Positions 1 to 11,972 of a stretch of 64,000 nt of DNA are shown here, piece after piece. Positions within the stretch are counted from its first letter, which is position 1. Each line of letters opens with the position of its first letter. Source of the DNA: Blepharisma stoltei (lineage: Eukaryota; Ciliophora; Heterotrichea; Heterotrichida; Blepharismidae); assembly GCA_914767885.1 (NCBI GenBank), contig CAJZBQ010000005.1, positions 1-64,000 of the forward strand, written 5' to 3'. A program made the translations under genes and the position numbers. Below the pieces are notes generated by a model that worked only from the letters and a program-made list of their open reading frames with translations, was not told the DNA's origin and did no database searches.

Positions 1-2463
1 CCCTAACACCCAACACCCTAACACCCTACCCCCTAACACCCAAACCAACCCCAACACCCTAACACCCTAACACCCTAACACACACCCAACACCCCCTAAC
101 CACCCTAACACCCTAACACCCTAACACCAACCCTAACACCCTAACACCCTAACACCCTAACACCCTAACACCCTAACACCCCCTAACACCCAAACACCCA
201 ACACTACCCCTAACACCCACACCTAACACCCTAACACCCAACCCTAACACCAACACCCAACACCCTAACCCAACCCCTAACACCACCCTAACACCCTAAC
301 ACCCTAACACCCTAACACCCTAACACCCTAACCCCACACACCCTAACACCCTAACACCCTAACACCCTAACACCTAACACCCTAACACCCTAACACCCTA
401 ACACCCTAACACCCTAACACCCAACACACCCTAACACCCTAACACCCAACACCCTAACACCCTAACACCCTAACACCCTACACCCTAACACCCTAACACC
501 CTAACACCCTAACACCCTAACACCCTAACACCCTAACACCCAAAACACCCTAACACCCTAACACCCTAACACACCCTAACACCCTAACACCCTAACACCC
601 TAACACCCTAACACCCTAACACCCTAACACCCTAACACCCTAACACCCTAACACCCTAACACCCTAACACCCTAACACCCTAACACCCTAACACCCTAAC
701 ACCCTAACACCCTAACACCCTAACACCCTAACACCCTAACACCCTAACACCCTAACACCCTAACACCCTAACACCCTAACACCCTAACACCCTAACACCC
801 TAACACCCTAACACCCTAACACCCTAACACCCTAACACCCTAACACCCTAACACCCTACACCCTAACACCCTAACACCCTAACACCCTAACACCCTAACA
901 CCCTAACACCCTAACACCCTAACACCCTAACACCCTAACACCCTAACACCCTAACACCCTAACACCCTAACACCCTAACACCCTAACACCCTAACACCCT
1001 AACACCCTAACACCCTAACACCCTAACACCCTAACACCCTAACACCCTAACACCCTAACACCCTAACACCCTAACACCCCTAACACCCTAACACCCTAAC
1101 ACCCTAACACCCTAACACCCTAACACCCTAACACCCTAACACCCTAACACCCTAACACCCTAACACCCTAACACCCTAACACCCTAACACCCTAACACCC
1201 TAACACCCTAACACCCTAACACCCTAACACCTAACACCTACCCCCTAACACCCTAACACCCTAACACCCTAACACCCTAACACCCTAACACCCTAACACC
1301 CTAACACCCTAACACCCTAACACCCTAACACCTAACACCCTAACACCCTAACACCCTAACACCCTAACACCCTAACACCCTAACACCCTAACACCCCTAA
1401 CACCCTAACACCCTAACACCCTAACACCCTAACACCCTAACACCCTAACACCTAACACCCTAACACCCTAACACCCTAACACCCTAACACCCTAACACCC
1501 TAACACCCTAACACCCTAACACCCTAACACCCTAACACCCTAACACCCTAACACCCTAACACCCTAACACCCTAACACCCTAACACCCTAACACCCTAAC
1601 ACCCTAACACCCTAACACCCTAACACCCTAACACCCTAACACCCTAACACCCTAACACCCTAACACCCTAACACCCTAACACCCTAACACCCTAACACCC
1701 TAACACCCTAACACCCTAACACCCTAACACCCTAACACCCTAACACCCTAACACCCTAACACCCTAACACCCTAACACCCTAACACCCTAACACCTAACA
1801 CCCTAACACCCTAACACCCTAACACCCTAACACCCTAACACCCTAACACCCTAACACCCTAACACCCTAACACCCTAACACCCCTAACACCCTAACACCC
1901 TAACACCCTAACACCCTAACACCCTAACACCCTAACACCCTAACACCCTAACACCCTAACACCCTAACACCCTAACACCCTAACACCCTAACACCCTAAC
2001 ACCCTAACACCCTAACACCCTAACACCCTAACACCCTAACACCCTAACACCCTAACACCCTAACACCCTAACACCCTAACACCCTAACACCCTAACACCC
2101 TAACACCCTAACACCCCTAACACCCTAACACCCTAACACCCTAACACCCTAACACCCTAACACCCTAACACCCTAACACCCTAACACACCCTAACACCCT
2201 AACACCCTAACACCCTAACACCCTAACACCCTAACACCCTAACACCCTAACACCCTAACACCCTAACACCCTAACACCCTAACACCCTAACACCCTAACA
2301 CCCTAACACCCTAACCCTAACACCCTAACACCCTAACACCCTAACACCCTAACACCCTAACACCCTAACACCCTAACACCCCTAACACCCTAACACCCTA
2401 ACACCCTAACACCCTAACACCCTAACACCCTAACACCCTAACACCCTAACACCCTAACACCCT
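1..2463. repeat. Telomere, CCCTAACA repeats
   Basis: About 300 units of the 8-mer CCCTAACA run from the first base to about 2463, with the C-rich strand as the + strand, so this is the left end of a chromosome. The outer ~480 bp is irregular (CCCAACA, CCCTACA, missing bases), which may be read error or real degeneration; inside that the array is nearly perfect with rare 7- or 9-base units. CCCTAACA telomeres are known from heterotrichs such as Blepharisma and Stentor. The length is much more than expected for a macronuclear minichromosome end, so a micronuclear chromosome end is inferred. Confidence 0.97.
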
Positions 2464-3082
2464 TTATTCTGATCAAGTTTATTTGTCATATAATAAAGGA
2501 GGAATAAACATTGCACACTGTTGTAATAATGTTATTATTTAAACATATAAAATAATAAGTGTTTTATGTGCACTTTTATATTTAATTTATAGACATTGAA
2601 ATATATATTGAAAGCATATTAAAATAAATTTTTTATTGCAAATTTTTGAATATTTTAGAATTGTTCTTAAGCACTCTTTATTTAATTACTATTGATCAAA
2701 ACATCAATAAAGACTTTGATAGCCTACTAAGTTTTTATACGGTTAACTTAATAAAAATAAAGTTATAAATTTAAAATTAAAGTTTTTTGCTCTCTTATTT
2801 TCGTATTTTAAATTTTAGCACAAATTAAGCAACGAGCATTTATTTAATCTATATTACCTATAAAGTTTAATAATTATAATTTAATTTCATTTTTTCTAAT
2901 TAAAATACCAAAAAGGCCACAAGACTGAAATTTTACAGTTGACTTATATGTTTCTAATCTTTAATATATTTAAATGCTATTTATTTACCCGATGATTTTT
3001 ACTTTACTTAGGATATTTTAATAAGCCAAGGATGCCTCAATATTTCATCAGTTCCAATCTAACCTCCGACTTTATCGCCATC
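2464..3082. other. AT-rich subtelomeric spacer, no gene seen
   Basis: Very AT-rich unique-looking sequence directly inside the telomere. No reading frame, palindrome or recognisable repeat found. Confidence 0.6.
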
Positions 3083-3580
3083 GTAATAGTTCATAATACC
3101 ATCAAGGGTCACGTTCTCTTCAAAATATCATGTGAAATAAAACCAGATTGTGCTTCCATTTCTATCGGCTGCCTTTATTCCCGTTCAAATGGAAATATAT
3201 CTCGTGAAGATAAAGATGCCCATTTTATCAATCAACCTGTGTAAGCTATACCAATTAGTTAAGTCTATTGCTCAAATGAAGGGTGATTTTATCTTTCGAA
3301 GAAAGAAAGACGATGCGGATATCTATTATTTGCAGAATGTTAGAGCATTAAATTATAAGTATGAATGCTATATATCAAAATGTGAATGAAGGCTAATAGT
3401 TTTAAAACCTCCTGCTCAGATAGGTTTTAGCACCACCTAAAGGGGTTTCTTCCTGGTGAAGCAACATGCTATATGAGTTCTTCCTATGGTAAGGCAAGAC
3501 TGGAGCAGATCAACTTATGTTGAGATGTATCAATCGGTGTGAAATCCTAAATCTACAGACTTGATCTAGACCTAACCAAA
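3083..3580. repeat. Subtelomeric duplicated block A, copy 1
   Basis: This stretch is clearly similar to 6935-7430 (shared runs such as ACCATCAAGGGTCACG and AAGGGTGATTTTATCTTTCG). Short frames on the + strand differ between the copies by indels, so no gene is called. It abuts the 3' end of the membrane-protein gene in both copies and is probably a decayed 3' flank or relic. Confidence 0.7.
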
Positions 3581-3725
3581 CAGAAAATAAAATTTACCTC
3601 TCCAATTTCCCGATAAACAATCTAGCCATTTCAAAAACAGCAAACTGCCAAGATCTGTAGCAAAAAAATATTTATTTCTGTTTTAAAGCTTTAAAGTTAA
3701 TGATCTATTAATTTAATTCTTTCTC

Positions 3726-4805
3726 CTAATCGAAAAGCATGCCCAATACTTTCATCCCTAAAACCCCATAAACCATTATGCCATAAATATTTTTAAAAAA
3801 ACATTCTGGGAACTGGTCCATATTAGAGTCTGGAAATTCCAGTATAAATCCTATTTGCCAAACTCATAAAAAATAAAATAAATTGTCTAATATGAAATTC
3901 GTAGACCCTATAATGAGTATAGTTATGAACTTTGAAATAGGAATTGTGGCAAGAACAATAAGCATTAAAAAATAAAGTCAGATGATTTTGAAGATATCTT
4001 TATTTTTCTTTAACTCACTTTTATTGTTTCTTTCTTTGAAGGATACAGCTTTTCGATGGAGAACATCACCAAATGTTATGATTCCGCATATCACGTGGAG
4101 TCAAAATATAAGAATTATCCCTAAATACATTTCATATTTCATTACAGCACGAAGAATCTTCCATAAATAAAATCCTATAAAATTTATCCAATATATTTGA
4201 GCTATTATATTAAGGACGCTCATAATTTCTGTTCCAATTTCTATATATACATACTCTTTTAAGGCAAACTTTAAAGCAAAATAGCTTCCAATAAGTAACA
4301 AAAGTGTGTGGAAGACTATCAAATAGTCATAGAAGCAAATTTCCTTAAAGTCATACTCATATCTTCATTTATTTATTATAAAAACTCCTAATGTAGCTGC
4401 ATATAATAATATATAGCAGCTACTCTCAATAAAAAAGAAACTGGCAGTATTTGATATTCCGATCATTGCTGCAATTCAGCTATATTGAAAATTCAAATGC
4501 TTTTCACTCATAATAAAACAAAGACTTCCTGAAACATAAAATCATATTTCATTTCATATCAAAGCATTATTCACATAAAAGCTAGCCAACTCATACAAAT
4601 GTGCAGAAAATTTACTCGCAAGCTCAAATAAAAGATCAGCATTATCATCTAGGTATTTCCCTAATAAAAATAAAATTGAGTTTGCTGCAAATGATTGCAA
4701 AATAATATAATATCCTTTACCTCTTATAGTCAGATTGGCAATTTTTTGAAAGACAAAGTGATCTAAGATCAAAAGTGCAAAATGAAATAACCATAAAATG
4801 ATCAT
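3726..4805 (-). CDS. Multi-pass membrane protein, copy 1
   Basis: I do not recognise the family. Read with TGA as Trp this is one open frame of 359 residues from ATG at 4805 to TAG at 3726-3728; TGA codons occur in frame at several places, including a WNEIW segment and an NKWRYEYD segment. The product is strongly hydrophobic with about seven or eight candidate transmembrane segments and a basic intracellular-looking stretch (HRKAVSFKERNNKSELKKNK) at about residues 255-275. No signal peptide apart from the first hydrophobic segment is evident. A second copy lies at 8238-10261; after two insertions are removed it has exactly the same coding length, so both copies look intact. Subtelomeric position and recent duplication could suit a variable surface or transport protein, but that is speculation. 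Confidence 0.8.
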
Positions 4806-5183
4806 GTTTATAAATGCACAAATTCATTTTTGCAAGAAAATCCTGCTAGAATAAGCCTACTGACAAATGAAAAAGAGTATTTTCAAATAAAATTAATTCA
4901 AAATGCTCAAGTGTTCTGCTTAAACCAGCTTATAACTTTGAAAAATCCTCACATCCTCTTATAATAAAAGAGCATTTCAGTATGGAGGAGGAAATCTTTT
5001 AGATGAGTGAGACTGTCAAAAAATTCAAAAAGCTAGATTTGAAATATTTTATGTAAAGCTTATATAGAAACTGCTCAAAAGTTTGTTTTTATATAAAAGT
5101 TTAAGAAATGATTTTGATATGCTATTAAAATGAATTACCAAAATATAAATTTTGCATGCACTAGTAAAAAGAGAAAATAGACT

Positions 5184-5363
5184 ATGGATACAATAATATC
5201 TCAAAAACAGAGCATTGAAAAACTTAAAGTAGTTAAGAGCCTGAAATCTATAAGGCTCCAAACCTCAAAAAGAAAAAAATATAAAGCCACTCTTGAATCT
5301 ATAAGAGATATTAGGAAGAATCGCGAAAATGGCTCAAGCATTAAAGACTTTTCAGACGCTTAG
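5184..5363 (+). CDS. Small basic ORF, copy 1
   Basis: A 59-residue Lys/Arg/Ser-rich frame (MDTIISQKQSIEKLK...) from ATG to TAG, divergent from the membrane-protein gene. The matching frame in the second duplicated block starts at 10777 with 15 of the first 20 or so residues alike but changes frame after about residue 24 through a small indel. Either a fast-evolving small protein or a 5' remnant. No function can be assigned. Confidence 0.3.
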   Translation: MDTIISQKQSIEKLKVVKSLKSIRLQTSKRKKYKATLESIRDIRKNRENGSSIKDFSDA

Positions 5364-6486
5364 TTACTATCAGCTAAGAAAGATCCAAGAACTAATCTAT
5401 TAGAGATAAGTTCTAAATTCTGCTTGCTCTGCTTTCTTTTAAGTTAGAGTTTTCCTGGCTTGATTATTATTAATTTTATTTTAGGTTTATTTTTTTTTCT
5501 TGAGCAGTGAAAAGGGTTTATCTGAAATCTTGCCTAGTTAGGAGGTGATTTAAACAAGTGGTATTAGTGATGAGATGCATATACAAGTAACCTCTCTATA
5601 TTTTTAGAAATAGATTCCGTAGCTATTATAACTCTTGTGAAATCAATTTCATCACTTGACGTCTTAAATCCAGGAATTACCAAATTTGCTTTAAAACACA
5701 GCCTACTCTACAAGTTAAGAAATACAATAATCATTGATTTGATAATTCTCAAACAAATAATATTTGATACATAATCAGAACTAATTAATCTTGCTTTTCT
5801 TAGTGGTGAAGTCCATTATGAAAAATAGGACATGAAACTAAAATATTGAATGAAAAGGGGAGAATTATTGATAGGATAGTTGATAATTCTTGAAGCGTTA
5901 TAACTCATCATGCAAATTATAGTATAATGTTGAATTGATTATAAAATTAATGGCCATTTTTTAGCATATTAAAACAGAATCCATATCCGGACAAATTTGA
6001 CAAACTTACCTATTTTCGGTTAAACAAATTATCTAAGCTATAGAGTTTGATTTTATACTGGCCCAATTAATATTAAAGAGATTTTCAATGAAATATTAGG
6101 GATCCTGATGGATATAAATACTGAATTCTAAGATCTCCAAAATGCTTTTTTCAAAGTGTTTTACAGTTTATATGAAGTATCCATGTCAGAATGCTTTTGG
6201 CAAACCAGGCTCACGGTTCTAATGGCAGATTTTGATTCACTGGCTCGCCTCATACTTTTACGTAGTCAAAATACAGACTTAGTTTGTAAAAATAATTTAG
6301 CAAGCCAGGTTGACATCTGGCTATTACAAAAAACTTATTAACTTATTATTAATGCAGAGCTAGTATACAATCTTATCGCCCCTCCTATCAAATTTTGGTG
6401 TTTTAGCATCTGTATTTTTGTCTCCAAACTTTGTTTCTACTGTCACTCATTTGCTTCTTTGTCTTTTTACTTAATATTTCACTGAG
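5364..6486. other. AT-rich subtelomeric spacer, no gene seen
   Basis: About 1.1 kb without a convincing frame. Short frames here (e.g. around 6156) are not conserved or duplicated. Confidence 0.5.
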
Positions 6487-6745
6487 TCCCCCATTTAAGC
6501 TTGAATAGAAGCCTGCTTCAATTTAAGAGGTTAATTTTTTTCTATACAAATTTATATTAAACTTATAATTTATTTATAAAATTTATGATTAAGACTGAAA
6601 ATTTTGTTTAAATTGTGTATCAAAGCTATTTTACATAGAAATTATCATTTTCTCATATATAGAACTTAAAATTTTGCTCCATTTAAAGGGATAATTTACC
6701 CAAAATGACATTTATCAATATTTTGCTCCAATTTAAAGGGATTCA
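6487..6745. repeat. Decayed MITE, TTTAAATTGAAAC-type family
   Basis: Left part shows TCCCCCATTTAAGCTTGAAT followed by an inverted CTTCAATTTAAGAGG and a TTAATTTTTTT run; the right part shows two direct copies of a GCTCCA(A)TTTAAAGGG motif. This is the four-motif architecture of the element at 18311-18705, but eroded. Borders are approximate. Confidence 0.5.
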
Positions 6746-6934
6746 GTTTTTCTTTATATGTGTCCATCAATGCTGCTCTTCATCTCTAAACTTATGCAAG
6801 TATTAAACCAATTCTAATATTCTCATTATTTCTTTCTCCAATTCGCCAATCATAAAATAGGGCTCTTTTTCTGAGTTCTCTCTGTCGTAATCTTTGTCAT
6901 TTTCCTTGCATAATCTAATCTTCGCATTTAATCA

Positions 6935-7430
6935 TCGTAATAGCTTATAATACCATCAAGGGTCACGCTCTCATCAAAATGTCATATGAAATAAAACCCA
7001 CATTGTACGCTTTCATTTCTATCGGCTGCTATTATTCTCTTTCAAATGAAAACCCATTTCTCTTAAAGATAAAAATGCTCATTGTATCATTCAACCTGTA
7101 CAAGTTGTGCCAATTAATTAAGTCTATTGTTCAAATGAAGGGTGATTTTATCTTTCGAAGAAAGAAAAGACAATGCGAATATCTATCACATGCAGAATGC
7201 TAGAGCATCAATTATAAGTATGAATGCTATATATCAAAATGTGCATGAAGGCTAATAGTTTTAAAACCCTCCTGCGCATGTAGGTTTTAGCTCCACCTAA
7301 AGGGGTTTCTTCCTGATGCAACAACTAGCTATATGTATTTTTCCTATGGTCAAGGCAAGGCTGGAGCAGATCAACTTATATTGAGATGGATCAACCGGTG
7401 TGAAATCCTAAATCTCCAGACCTGATTTGT
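6935..7430. repeat. Subtelomeric duplicated block A, copy 2
   Basis: Counterpart of 3083-3580, roughly 85-90 percent alike by eye. In copy 1 this block is directly followed by the end of the membrane-protein gene; here about 660 bp (7431-8088) is inserted between them. Confidence 0.7.
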
Positions 7431-8088
7431 CTCTCTGACAACAACCGATTAGAGGAGTCTGAAATCTGGGAAATGGAAACTATACAGCATTTAGAAGCAG
7501 CTGCACCTTCCTAATGAAGGATTTGAGTGAATACAGGAATTCTGGTTAGCATACAGATCGATATACCTATAGCCGGGAACGGGCTATACTAGAATTATTG
7601 ATAGAAAAAGTTTTAAGGTCAAGGATAGTTTTAAAAGATAAAATCTCAGTTAAAATTGTCTTTATTCAAACGAAATCTTCATTATTTGCAATATCTTAAA
7701 CTTAAATTTAAGGGAGGTTGAGACATCCTATCTGCTTTTCAAAACTCAGATTTTTAAAAAAAAAGAGTAGAGATATAGTGCTCATTATAATATAGCACAA
7801 ATCTATGCTACAAAAAGTGATACACTATATTGGTTAAACGGAAAGTATTACTTCAAGTTTGAGTTGAATAAAAAGAGATTGAGTAAATTAAAAGAATTTT
7901 GCAAGCTTTTCAATTATAAATGCTAACTTCCCCCCCATGAGTGAGTAAAAAATTTTGTTCGCTTATGGAGGGGTTAATATTTTTTTTTTATAAAATTTTC
8001 TATATAATAATAAAATAAAATGGCTGAACAGAGAATAAATATACTAGAAGCTGGATCTTCTCAAAAGTACCAAAAAGTCTCTTTTGGG
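7431..8088. mobile_element. Insertion in duplicated block, with MITE left end
   Basis: Absent from copy 1 of the duplication at the matching point (near 3590). Its left part (7431-7580) is richer in G+C. At about 7926-8025 it carries a MITE left end: a C run, then inverted copies of an ATGAGTGAGTAAA/GTTCGCTTATGG motif and the TTAAT-T(n) run. Probably a composite or nested IES. Borders are inferred only from the paralogous empty site. Confidence 0.5.
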
Positions 8089-8237
8089 GTAATTAAAATT
8101 TACCCTCAAAGTTCCCGATGAACACTCTGCCCATTTCAAAAACTAGCAAACTACCAAGATCTGTAGCAAGAAAATAGGGTATTTATTCATGCTTCTAAAG
8201 CTTTAAAGTTAATGATCTATTAAGTTAATTCTTTCTC

Positions 8238-10261
8238 CTAATCGAAAAACATGCCCAATACTTTCTTCCCTAAAAACCCATAAACCATTATGCCATAAAT
8301 ATTTTTAAAAAAACATCCTGGAAACTGGTCTATATAAGTATCTGGAAATTCCAGTATAAATCCTATTTGCCAAACTCATAAAAAATAAAATAAATCGTCT
8401 AATATGAAATTCGTAGATCCTATAACGAGTATAGTTATGGTCTTCGAAATAGGAAACATATGTAGCTCGATCCCTGCTTTGAATTGGGTTTGACTGATGT
8501 CGGGAGGCGCCAGATTGGGAGTTGACAAACCAATGTTTGCTGGCAAAGTCTACAAATCTTAGATAGCAAGAGGATTTATCATCTTGGGAGGTGACTTTGC
8601 CAACAAACATTGGTTAATCATCTCCCCATCTGATGTCGGTAGATATCAGACTAGTCCAATCCAAAGCAGACATCGTGCAATACATAAAATGTCAGGAGGT
8701 GAATAATATCGTCTTATGTAAGGAAGATGTGGCCAAGTTGTAATGGAGCGAGAAGCCTCAGCACGGACTCTCTGATTTTCGGATTGATACTATGGACAGC
8801 TGTCTGAATCTTTTGACAGCAGTGCTCATCTTAAGGAGTGCTTAATATGGAAAAGGACAGCCTATAAGTAAACTGCCTCGGCGAATGAAGTTGAATTTAA
8901 CTATGATAGCTGGGATAAGGACAGCAACTAGACTCAGAAAGCCTCTTCAACTTAAATGGTGAGTTTTTATCCAAAAAATAGAGATTTTTCCAATGGTTTT
9001 GTCCGTTCACGGAGGGGGAGTTAGGAATGAGAAGTGCTAACCAATCAAAATAGGAATTGTGGCAAGAACAATAAGCATTAAAAAATAAAGTCAGATGATT
9101 TTGAAGATATCTTTATTTTTCTTTAACTCACTTTTATTGTTTCTTTCTTTGAAGGATAAAGCTTTTCGATACAGCACTTCACCAAATGTTATGACGCCGC
9201 ATATCACGTGGAGTCAAAATATAAGAATTATCACTAAATACATTTCATATTCCATTAAAGCACGCAGAATCTTCCATAAATAAAATCCTATAAAATTTAT
9301 CCAATATATTTGAGCTATTATATTCAGGACATTCATAATTTCTGTTCCAATTTCTATATATACATACTCTTTTAAGGCAAACTTTAAAGCAAAATAGCTT
9401 CCAATAAGTAACAAAAGTGTGTGGAAGACTATCAAATAGTCATAGAAGCAAATTTCCTTAAAGTCATACTCATATCTTCATTTATTTATTATAAAAACTC
9501 CTAATGTAACTGCATATAATAATATATACCAGCTGCTATCAATAAAAAAGAAACTGACAGCATTTGATATTCCAATCATTGCTGCAATTCAGCTATATTG
9601 AAAATTCAAATGCTTTTCACTCACAATAAAGCAAAGAGTTCCTGAAACATAAAATCATATTTCATTTCATACCAAAGCACTATTCACATAAAAACTAACC
9701 AATTCATACCAATGTGCAGAAATTTTTTTCACAAACTCAAATAAAAAATCGGCATTGTCATCTGAGTATTTCCCTAACTCTACCCTCTAAATTATATAAA
9801 AATCCTGCTCCAATTAAGGGGCTTTTTTTTTAATATTAAATTTTTCTTTTTAAACACAAATTTATTAAATAAAATTTATAAAAATAGAGAATCCAATATT
9901 TTTAAATCTTAATTATTTTTATATAAAATTTACTCAAAAACCTAATCGTTTAAGTATAAAAACTGTTTATATAATGTTCTAATTGCAATATTTCCATTAA
10001 ATCAGGTCAAACTAATTTTGTAAAAATTAGTATTTTCACTACAATTGGGAAAAAAGTCAATTTAAAGAAGGCTAATACAATCAAAACGGAAATTTTACCA
10101 ATATTTTGTCCAAGGAATAATAAAAATAAAATTGAGTTTGCTGCAAATGATTGCAAACTAATATAATATCCTTTGCTTCTTATATGCAGATTGATAATTT
10201 TTTGAAAGACAAAGCCATCGAAGATCAAAAGTACAAAATGAAATAACCATAAAATGATCAT
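8238..10261 (-). CDS. Multi-pass membrane protein, copy 2 (two IESs)
   Basis: Paralogue of the gene at 3726-4805. Genomic span is 2024 bp; removing the two TA-bounded insertions 8452-9052 (601 bp) and 9777-10119 (343 bp) leaves 1080 nt, exactly the length of copy 1, with TGA read as Trp and TAG as stop. At the first junction the sequence becomes CGAAATAGGAATTGTGG and at the second TTTCCCTAATAAAAATAAAA, in each case the copy 1 arrangement. The protein differs from copy 1 by scattered substitutions. This is the cleanest proof in the window that insertions are removed precisely between TA dinucleotides. Function unknown. Confidence 0.8.
8452..9052. mobile_element. IES, 601 bp, in membrane-protein copy 2
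   Basis: Bounded by TA at 8450-8451 and 9051-9052, inside AAATAGGA on both sides; the uninterrupted site is seen in copy 1. It is composite: a hairpin with arms at about 8530-8552 and 8590-8613 (CCAATGTTTGCTGGCAAAG and its complement), a GC-richer body (8460-8950) and, at about 8965-9022, the right terminus of the main MITE family. No transposase frame seen. Confidence 0.85.
9777..10119. mobile_element. IES, 343 bp, in membrane-protein copy 2
   Basis: TA at 9775-9776 and 10118-10119. The matching position in copy 1 (TTTCCCTAATAAAAATAAAA) is uninterrupted. Its left end, ACTCTACCCTCTAAATTAT, then CTCCAATTAAGGGG and a T run, resembles the left terminus of the TTTAAATTGAAAC-type MITE. AT-rich body, no open frame. 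Confidence 0.85.
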
Positions 10262-10776
10262 ATTTATAAATGCACAAATTCATTTTTGCAAGAAAATCTT
10301 GCGAGAACTAGCCTACTGACAAATGAAAAAGAGTATTTTAAATAAAATTAATTCGAAATGCTCAAGTGTTCTGCTTAAACCAGCTTATAACTTTGAAAGA
10401 TCTTCACATCCTCTTATAATAAAAGAGCATTTCAGTATGATGGAGGAAATCTTTTAGATGAGTGAAAAAGTCCCAATAACCCCAAAAAATTCAAAAAGCT
10501 AGATATAACATATTTTATTTAAAGCTTATATAGAAATTATTCAAAAATTTGTTTTTATATAATAGTTTAAGAAATATTTTTGATATGCTATTGGAATGAG
10601 TTACCAAAATAGAAATTTTATACTATACTTTAAGTTTTGATAGGAGATCTAAAATTTAGAAAAGAGAACTAATATAAAATATATCCAAATTTAATAAAAA
10701 GAATTATACCTTTATGAATACGCATAAAGATCTGTCTTCATGTATAAGTATGCTAGTAAAAAGAGGAAATAGACTA

Positions 10777-10872
10777 ATGGATACAATGACACCTCAAAAA
10801 GAGAGCATTGAAAAACTTAAAGAAGTTAAAAGCCTGAAATCTAAAAAGGCTCCAAACCTCAAAAAAATATAA
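10777..10872 (+). pseudogene. Small basic ORF, copy 2, truncated
   Basis: Counterpart of 5184-5363. Begins MDTMTPQKESIEKLKEVK and stops early at TAA 10870-10872 after an indel relative to copy 1. The downstream similarity continues in another frame to about 10940. Confidence 0.3.
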
Positions 10873-11545
10873 AGCCTCTCTTGAATCCATCAGAAATATC
10901 AGGAAGAATCACGAAAATGGCTCAAGCGTCAGAGACTTTTCAGATGTTTACCTACTCCTTATAATTTCAAAAAATTTAAATTATCCAATTTATTTAAGTT
11001 TTGTTGTGACTTTTAAAAATCAAGATGGCGTTATAAAGAACAAAAAAAATTAAATGAGCACTTGTCCAAAAAGCGAAAATTAATCAACAAATAATTGCTG
11101 TTATTTCAAGAGTTTATTTAAATTAAGATTCAATTTTTATATAAGCCATTTTAAAAATCGGCTCGTTTAATTGCCAGAATGGTTCACACTTGTCAAAAAT
11201 TTTATAGCTAGCCATTTTTAATTCCCAAATTCGGGCCAAATATTTTACCGCGAAATTGTTGTGTTTTAAACATAAGAGATAAGACCCACTTTAAACGTAA
11301 AATATTCATTGGCTTTATTTGCCAAACTTTAGGCGAATTATTTTGAATTTTTTTCAAAAATTATATAAAAAACAATTATATAAAACCACATTGAACTAGT
11401 TTAAAATGAGGGTTTTTTTATTATAATCTTAATATTTCTATTAATAGTGAGGGGTCTGGTCTAATGAGTGCAAGATATGAAGTCCATTAATGCGGTTACA
11501 CTTTCAATGAGGTCGATCCATAAAGGTTCATAAGCTATATTTATA
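10873..11545. other. AT-rich spacer, end of duplication, no gene seen
   Basis: Similarity to the first duplicated block fades by about 10950. No frame or repeat of note up to the MITE. Confidence 0.5.
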
Positions 11546-11836
11546 TCACAGAGGGGGTTAATTTTTATATATTTTTTTTTTTCAAAATCCCAATCCGCAA
11601 ATATGGAAAACAAATATTTATTTAATTTGCTTTAAATTTCTGTTTTAAAGCACAATTTGTTAAAATTAAACAGATTAGCTCGAGATTTCATTATACTAAT
11701 TATCACTTATATATATATCAATTTTTTCAAAAAAAATTACATATAAAAAAAAAATTTTATTTCTCACACGAAGGGTGGTTTCGGTAAAAAATAGTGATTT
11801 TTCCAATGGTTTTGTTCGCACACTGAGGGGGGTAGA
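11546..11836. mobile_element. MITE of the GTTCACTCACGG family, left end eroded
   Basis: Contains the conserved core of the family (AAACAGATTAGCTCGAGATT, then CATTATACTAATTATCACTT) and the right terminus with GTTCGCACACTGAGGGGGGTAG. The left terminus is reduced to CACAGAGGGGGTTAAT. Lies just downstream of the acyl-CoA synthetase gene. Confidence 0.75.
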
Positions 11837-11972
11837 AAAAGCCTTCATTTAATTTCAGCATTTTCAACAGTAGTTTAAAAAGCTATAATTAATTTTATTT
11901 ATAATTAAAAACATCCTATAATTAATAATTAACAAACTATAAAAATATTAAAATATAAAATTTCAATTGCAT

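Noticed and set aside
1-2463. Regular short repeats as a CRISPR array
   Set aside because: The unit is 8 bp with no spacers and equals the heterotrich telomere repeat.
3032-3410. Frames of 70-80 codons in duplicated block A
   Set aside because: The second copy (6935-7240) has indels that change the frame, so the protein is not conserved.
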